From the NCBI RefSeq assembly GCF_014646095.1, contig NZ_BMMU01000023.1, positions 64,548-128,547 of the forward strand: DNA of 64,000 nucleotides, written 5' to 3'. Below, one piece after another: positions 60,656 through 64,000 of this stretch (position 1 is the first letter of the stretch; each line of letters begins with the position of its first letter). The notes under the pieces are model-generated. The model was not told the origin of the DNA and did no database searches. It was given only the letters and a program-made list of their open reading frames with translations. The translations under genes and the position numbers were made by a program. The DNA comes from Streptomyces lacrimifluminis. Lineage in GTDB: Bacteria; Actinomycetota; Actinomycetes; Streptomycetales; Streptomycetaceae.

Positions 60656-61942
60656 TTACTTCTTGGACGGGGACTTGGGGCGCTGCGGACCCTTGCGCTG
60701 TCCGGACTGGGCCTTGCTGCGGGCGGTACCGGAACCAGTCTTGGAAGCGGCCGGCTTGGCGGCTCCTCCGTCCGGCTTGGCGTCGTCGGGCTCGTCCGAC
60801 TTGATCAGCGACGTCGTGGGAGTCTCCGGCTCGGACCCGCCTGCCGACCTGGCGCCGGACTGACGCTGGGACTTGCTCTGACGCTTGGGCTGCTGGCGCT
60901 TGGCTGCGCCGGTGGCGGGCGTACCGTCCTCGGTCTCGGCGACCTCCGGGTTCACACCCTTCGTCACCGTGCCGTCGGGCTGAGCGGCGAGGCCCGCCTT
61001 GTTCAGACCGTTGATGAACTTGCGCTCGAACTCGTTGCGGTCGCGGCCCTTGGCGACGATGGCCTTCACGATGGCACGCTCACCGCGGCTGCGCGTCTTG
61101 CCGTGCTGCGTGACGTGCTTGTGAAGGCGCTCCAGGTAGGCGGCCTGTGCCGTGCTGCCCGGGGTCGGGTTGTTGCGGATGACGTACATCTGCTGGCCCA
61201 TGGTCCACACGTTGGTGGTCAGCCAGTAGACGAGGACACCGACCGGGAAGTTGATGCCGAAGACGGCGAACATGATCGGGAAGACGTACATCAGCATCTT
61301 CTGCTGCTGCATGAACGGCGTCTTCACCGTGGTGTCGACGTTCTTCGTCATCAGCTGGCGCTGCGTGTAGAACTGCGACGCCGACATCAGGACGATCATG
61401 ATCGCGGTGACGATACGCACGGTGGTCAGCGAAGCGTCCAGCGCCGAGACCTTGTCCGCGCTGTCGGTGAACTTCGCGGCCAGCGGGGCGCCGAAGACGT
61501 GTGCCTTCTGCGCGCTCTCCAGCAGGCTCTTGTTGATCACACCGATGGTGTCGTTCGACGCAATGCTGTTGAGCACGTGGTAGAGGGCGAAGAAGAACGG
61601 CGACTGCGCCAGGATGGGAAGGCACGAGGAGAGCGGGTTGGTGCCCGTCTCCTTGTACAGCTTCATCATCTCTTCGGACTGGCGCTGCTTGTCGTTCTTG
61701 TAGCGCTCCTGGATCTTCTTCATCTCGGGCTGCAGCGTCTGCATGGCCCGGGTCGCCTTGATCTGCTTCACGAAGAGCGGGATCAGGCAGATGCGGATCA
61801 GGATCACCAGGGACACGATGGACAAGCCCCAGGCCCAGCCGGTGTCAGGGCCGAAGATCGCGCCGTACACACTGTGGAACTGGACGATGACCCAGGAAAC
61901 GGGTGTCGTGATGAAGCTGAAAATGCTGGCAATCGTGTCCAC
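60656..61942 (-). CDS. yidC: Membrane protein insertase YidC
   Basis: 428 residues. No long periplasmic loop, as is typical of Gram-positive YidC/OxaA. SVYGAIFGPDTGWAWGLSIVSLVILIRICLIPLFVKQIKATRAMQTLQPEMKKIQERYKNDKQRQSEEMMKLYKETGTNPLSSCLPILAQSPFFFALYHVL is the conserved core with the hydrophilic groove Arg (VILIRI). The Lys/Arg-rich C-terminal tail likely contacts ribosomes. It inserts membrane proteins. It starts 3 bases after yidD. Confidence 0.97.
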   Translation of the reverse strand: MDTIASIFSFITTPVSWVIVQFHSVYGAIFGPDTGWAWGLSIVSLVILIRICLIPLFVKQIKATRAMQTLQPEMKKIQERYKNDKQRQSEEMMKLYKETGTNPLSSCLPILAQSPFFFALYHVLNSIASNDTIGVINKSLLESAQKAHVFGAPLAAKFTDSADKVSALDASLTTVRIVTAIMIVLMSASQFYTQRQLMTKNVDTTVKTPFMQQQKMLMYVFPIMFAVFGINFPVGVLVYWLTTNVWTMGQQMYVIRNNPTPGSTAQAAYLERLHKHVTQHGKTRSRGERAIVKAIVAKGRDRNEFERKFINGLNKAGLAAQPDGTVTKGVNPEVAETEDGTPATGAAKRQQPKRQSKSQRQSGARSAGGSEPETPTTSLIKSDEPDDAKPDGGAAKPAASKTGSGTARSKAQSGQRKGPQRPKSPSKK

Positions 61943-61945
61943 TAA

Positions 61946-62299
61946 TCATGCTCCTTGGACATGGGACGGGGTCTCGGCGGCCGGACTCGAAGGGTTCTGT
62001 CCCTCGATGGCCGCGCCGGCGGCGGAGGTCCCGCCCTTGCGTGCATGCCAGGTGTTGCGCAGCATTTCGTGCCACCGCGGACGCTTGCGCGGCGGGACAT
62101 GGTCCACACCGCCGAGCGACCACGGGTTGCACCGCAGGATGCGCCAGGCGGTCAGTGCCGTCCCCTTGACCGCACCGTGCCGGTCGATGGCCGTATGGCC
62201 GTAGTGGGAGCACGACGGGTAGTACTTGCACACGGGCCCGAGCAGCGGACTGATCGTCCACTGGTACAGCTTGATCAGGGCCAGCAGCGGGTACTTCAT
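61946..62299 (-). CDS. yidD: Membrane protein insertion factor YidD
   Basis: 117 residues. LLALIKLYQWTISPLLGPVCKYYPSCSHYGHTAIDRHGAVKGTALTAWRILRCNPWSLGGVDHVP is the entire YidD domain, with the three conserved cysteines. A Pro/Ala-rich tail follows. It assists YidC. Overlaps the rnpA stop by 4 bases, so the genes are translationally coupled. Confidence 0.96.
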   Translation of the reverse strand: MKYPLLALIKLYQWTISPLLGPVCKYYPSCSHYGHTAIDRHGAVKGTALTAWRILRCNPWSLGGVDHVPPRKRPRWHEMLRNTWHARKGGTSAAGAAIEGQNPSSPAAETPSHVQGA

Positions 62300-62667
62300 C
62301 GCGCGCCCCCTCCCAGCAGCCGCTGCAGAGCGGCGTCCAGGTCTCGGGCCAGCTGTGCATGGTCGGCGTCGCCCGCACCGGGCAACGCTCGTACGACTAC
62401 CAGGCTACCGGGGGGCAGCTCGGCGACTCGATCGCGCATCAGGTGGCGAAGCCTGCGCTTCACCTTGTTGCGGACGACCGCGCCGCCGACAGCCTTGCTG
62501 ACGACGAAACCCGCACGCGTCGGGGGAGCGCTCTCCCCAGGCGCGTGCGGGTCCGTGGTACCGCTACGAAGATGGACGACGAGGAGCGGACGGCCGGCCC
62601 GGCGGCCCCGCCGTACCGCGGTCGCGAATTCCTCGCGCCGCCTCAGCCGATGCTCGGTAGGCAGCAC
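62296..62667 (-). CDS. rnpA: Ribonuclease P protein component
   Basis: 123 residues. LPTEHRLRRREEFATAVRRGRRAGRPLLVVHL and the RNR motif R-N-K-V-K-R-R-L-R-H (AVVRNKVKRRLRHLMRDRV) are characteristic. It binds the RNase P RNA (not in this window) to process tRNA 5' ends. GTG start at 62667, 21 bases after the rpmH stop. Confidence 0.97.
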   Translation of the reverse strand: MLPTEHRLRRREEFATAVRRGRRAGRPLLVVHLRSGTTDPHAPGESAPPTRAGFVVSKAVGGAVVRNKVKRRLRHLMRDRVAELPPGSLVVVRALPGAGDADHAQLARDLDAALQRLLGGGAR

Positions 62668-62688
62668 GACGTCATGACCTGATCAGAA

Positions 62689-62826
62689 TCAGGCGGACAG
62701 GCTCGCGCGACCCTTGCCACGGCGGTTCGCGAGAATCGCGCGACCGGCACGGGTACGCATCCGCAGGCGGAAGCCGTGGGTCTTCGCGCGGCGACGGTTG
62801 TTCGGCTGGAAGGTGCGCTTGCTCAC
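62689..62826 (-). CDS. rpmH: 50S ribosomal protein L34
   Basis: 45 residues, too short for a standard ORF cutoff: it reads MSKRTFQPNNRRRAKTHGFRL then MRTRAGRAILANRRGKGRASLSA from a GTG at 62826. Highly basic, all expected L34 residues present. It is the first gene of the rpmH-rnpA-yidD-yidC-jag operon and is divergent from dnaA. Confidence 0.98.
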   Translation of the reverse strand: MSKRTFQPNNRRRAKTHGFRLRMRTRAGRAILANRRGKGRASLSA

Positions 62827-63213
62827 TCGGGGGCTCCAGAAAGAATCGGTAGATACCGGGGTGCCGTCTTGGCTGTCACCGTGCGCCCACGAGTAGCTCG
62901 CTTACGCCCGATTGCACCGCTCCCGATCACTGAAGGATGCCCTGGTAGGAGCACTCGTACGTGATCTATGCCCATCGGAGGCAGGCGGCAGCAGCCATCG
63001 ACAACTCGACCTGGTCACGGTACGCGGGGCTACGCCATCCGGTCAAACCAGCACCCGGGGCGAGACACTATCCACAGGCTGGGGACAACAACTTGAACCG
63101 CACCCGTCGCCCTGACTACCGTGGCCGGACTCCCTATCGCCCGTCCCACCCGAAGTACATCCCGATACGTCCCAGAACCACACGTTCGTGGGACCCGTGA
63201 GAGAGCGTGCCCT
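62827..63213. promoter_or_regulatory. rpmH / dnaA divergent promoter region
   Basis: About 390 bases without a gene. It must contain the rpmH and dnaA promoters. An inverted pair of DnaA-box-like sequences lies at 63068-63088 (separate entry). Ordinary G+C otherwise; no ORF with protein features. Confidence 0.6.
63068..63088. promoter_or_regulatory. Inverted pair of DnaA-box-like sequences upstream of dnaA
   Basis: CTATCCACA (63068-63076) differs from TTATCCACA at one base, and TGGGGACAA (63080-63088) is the complement of TTGTCCCCA, one base off the Streptomyces TTGTCCACA box. They face each other 3 bases apart, 126 bases before the dnaA start. DnaA autoregulation through paired boxes in the dnaA promoter has been reported in Streptomyces. 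Confidence 0.65.
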
Positions 63214-64000
63214 GTGGCTGACGTACCTGCCGATCTTGCCGCAGTGTGGCCACGAGTGCTGGAACAACTCCTCGGTGAGGGCCGCGGGCAGGGCGTCGAG
63301 GTGAAGGACGAGCGCTGGATCAGGCGCTGCCAGCCGCTGGCCCTGGTCGCGGACACCGCACTGCTCGCCGTACCGAACGAGTTTGCGAAAGGCGTGCTCG
63401 AAGGCCGCCTCGCACCGATCGTCAGCGAGACGCTCAGCCGTGAGTGCGGGCGGCCGATCCGCATCGCGATCACCGTGGACGACTCCGTCGGCGAGCAGCA
63501 CCCGCCCGCGCCCCCCGCCCCGCCGCAGTCGCGCTACGAGGATTCCGAGCTCTCGCCGGCCCGCGACCCGTACCAGGGGTACGGCCGCCACCGCGCCGAC
63601 GATCGCCCTCAGACGCGCGACGGCCAGCAACCCTCTCACGCGGACCAGCTCCCCACCGCCCGCCCCGCCTACCCGTCCGAGTACCAGCGCCCCGAGCCCG
63701 GCGCCTGGCCCCGGCCGACCCAGGACGACTACGGCTGGCAGCAGCCGCGGCTCGGCTTCCCGGAGCGCGACCCGTACGCGTCACCGTCCTCCGACTACCG
63801 CCCGCAGCCCCCGCGCGACCGCTCGCCGTACGAACAGCAGCGCTCCGAGTACGAACAGCAGCGCGGCGACTACGGACAGCGCGACGGCCGCCGCGACCTG
63901 TCGGACTCCCCGTCCGGCGGCGGTCACGGGCACAGGGGCGGACCTGGCGGCTCCGTGCGACCCGGCGGCGGCGCACCCGGCTCGCCCGCGTCGCGGCAGA
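63214..64000 (+). CDS. dnaA: Replication initiator DnaA (5' part, runs off window)
   Basis: The first ~262 codons from GTG 63214. Domain I begins VADVPADLAAVWPRVLEQLLGEG and includes ERWIRRCQPLALVADTALLAVPNEFAKGVLEGRLAPIVSETLSRECGRPIRIAITVD. From about residue 88 onward is the Streptomyces-type long domain II, rich in Pro, Gln, Tyr, Asp and Arg, with near-repeats such as PYEQQRSEYEQQRGDYGQ. The AAA+ and box-binding domains lie beyond the edge, as does oriC. Truncated by the window only. Confidence 0.95.
   Translation, partial: MADVPADLAAVWPRVLEQLLGEGRGQGVEVKDERWIRRCQPLALVADTALLAVPNEFAKGVLEGRLAPIVSETLSRECGRPIRIAITVDDSVGEQHPPAPPAPPQSRYEDSELSPARDPYQGYGRHRADDRPQTRDGQQPSHADQLPTARPAYPSEYQRPEPGAWPRPTQDDYGWQQPRLGFPERDPYASPSSDYRPQPPRDRSPYEQQRSEYEQQRGDYGQRDGRRDLSDSPSGGGHGHRGGPGGSVRPGGGAPGSPASRQ

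Noticed and set aside
60206..61945. 579-codon plus-strand frame across jag and yidC
   Set aside because: Antisense shadow; Leu/Gly/Arg repeats without recognisable domains.

Overview
The window is high-GC actinobacterial DNA with many GTG starts, purine-rich Shine-Dalgarno sequences and long Pro/Gly/Ala-rich protein tails. The gene order rpmH-rnpA-yidD-yidC-jag-rsmG-parA-parB-trxA-trxB-rsmA-sigM-murJ, together with ssgA/ssgR and multiple GTTTCACGTGAAAC sites, identifies a Streptomyces (or very close relative) chromosome. The window lies on one side of the replication origin and ends inside dnaA, so oriC itself (between dnaA and dnaN) should lie just beyond the right edge. No rRNA, tRNA, CRISPR array, prophage or insertion sequence was recognised.

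Layout. 0-2.7 kb: cydA-cydB terminal oxidase behind a perfect Rex operator. 2.7-9.7 kb: hisC-type aminotransferase, a LacI regulator, a metallophosphoesterase, a membrane protein and a TerD-vWA protein. 9.7-13.8 kb: thiC with a TPP riboswitch leader, divergent from a YibE/F-like membrane protein. 13.9-15.4 kb: sporulation genes ssgA and ssgR. 15.6-19.5 kb: small membrane protein, cupin, holin-like protein, low-molecular-weight phosphatase, cystathionine gamma-lyase-like enzyme and LysR regulator. 19.7-27.4 kb: Nudix, flavohaemoprotein, HAD hydrolase, acetyltransferases, a decayed MarR/MFS pair, a serine hydrolase and a RibD/DHFR-type reductase. 27.5-32.7 kb: replicative helicase dnaB, a MATE exporter and rpsF-ssb-rpsR-rplI. 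33-40.2 kb: cell-envelope genes (FemX-like, alanine-racemase-like, GT87 mannosyltransferase-like, class A PBP). 40.5-46 kb: padR-ino1, MFS, an LppU-like protein and the CCA/poly(A) nucleotidyltransferase. 46-54.2 kb: a secreted DUF6049-type protein, MurJ, a MurJ-associated pseudokinase, and SigM with its anti-sigma factor. 54.4-64 kb: thioredoxin system, parAB, rsmG, jag, yidC, yidD, rnpA, rpmH and the 5' part of dnaA.

The strongest theme beyond ordinary genes is centromere DNA. I count 14 perfect and 3 one-mismatch parS sites. Three lie at the centre of long perfect palindromes that sit where terminators belong, between convergent genes. Two variant sites form hairpins in the variable arm of the thiC TPP riboswitch. 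Three lie inside coding regions (ParA, ParB, anti-sigma factor), always in the same frame, giving the peptide VSRET. Several are paired about 30-41 bp apart.

Other regulatory sites read directly are a SigR-type promoter before trxB, a 21-bp palindrome before padR, a cluster of DnaA-box-like sequences upstream of dnaB, and an inverted DnaA-box pair upstream of dnaA. Most large reading frames on the opposite strand of these genes are GC-frame shadows and are not listed.
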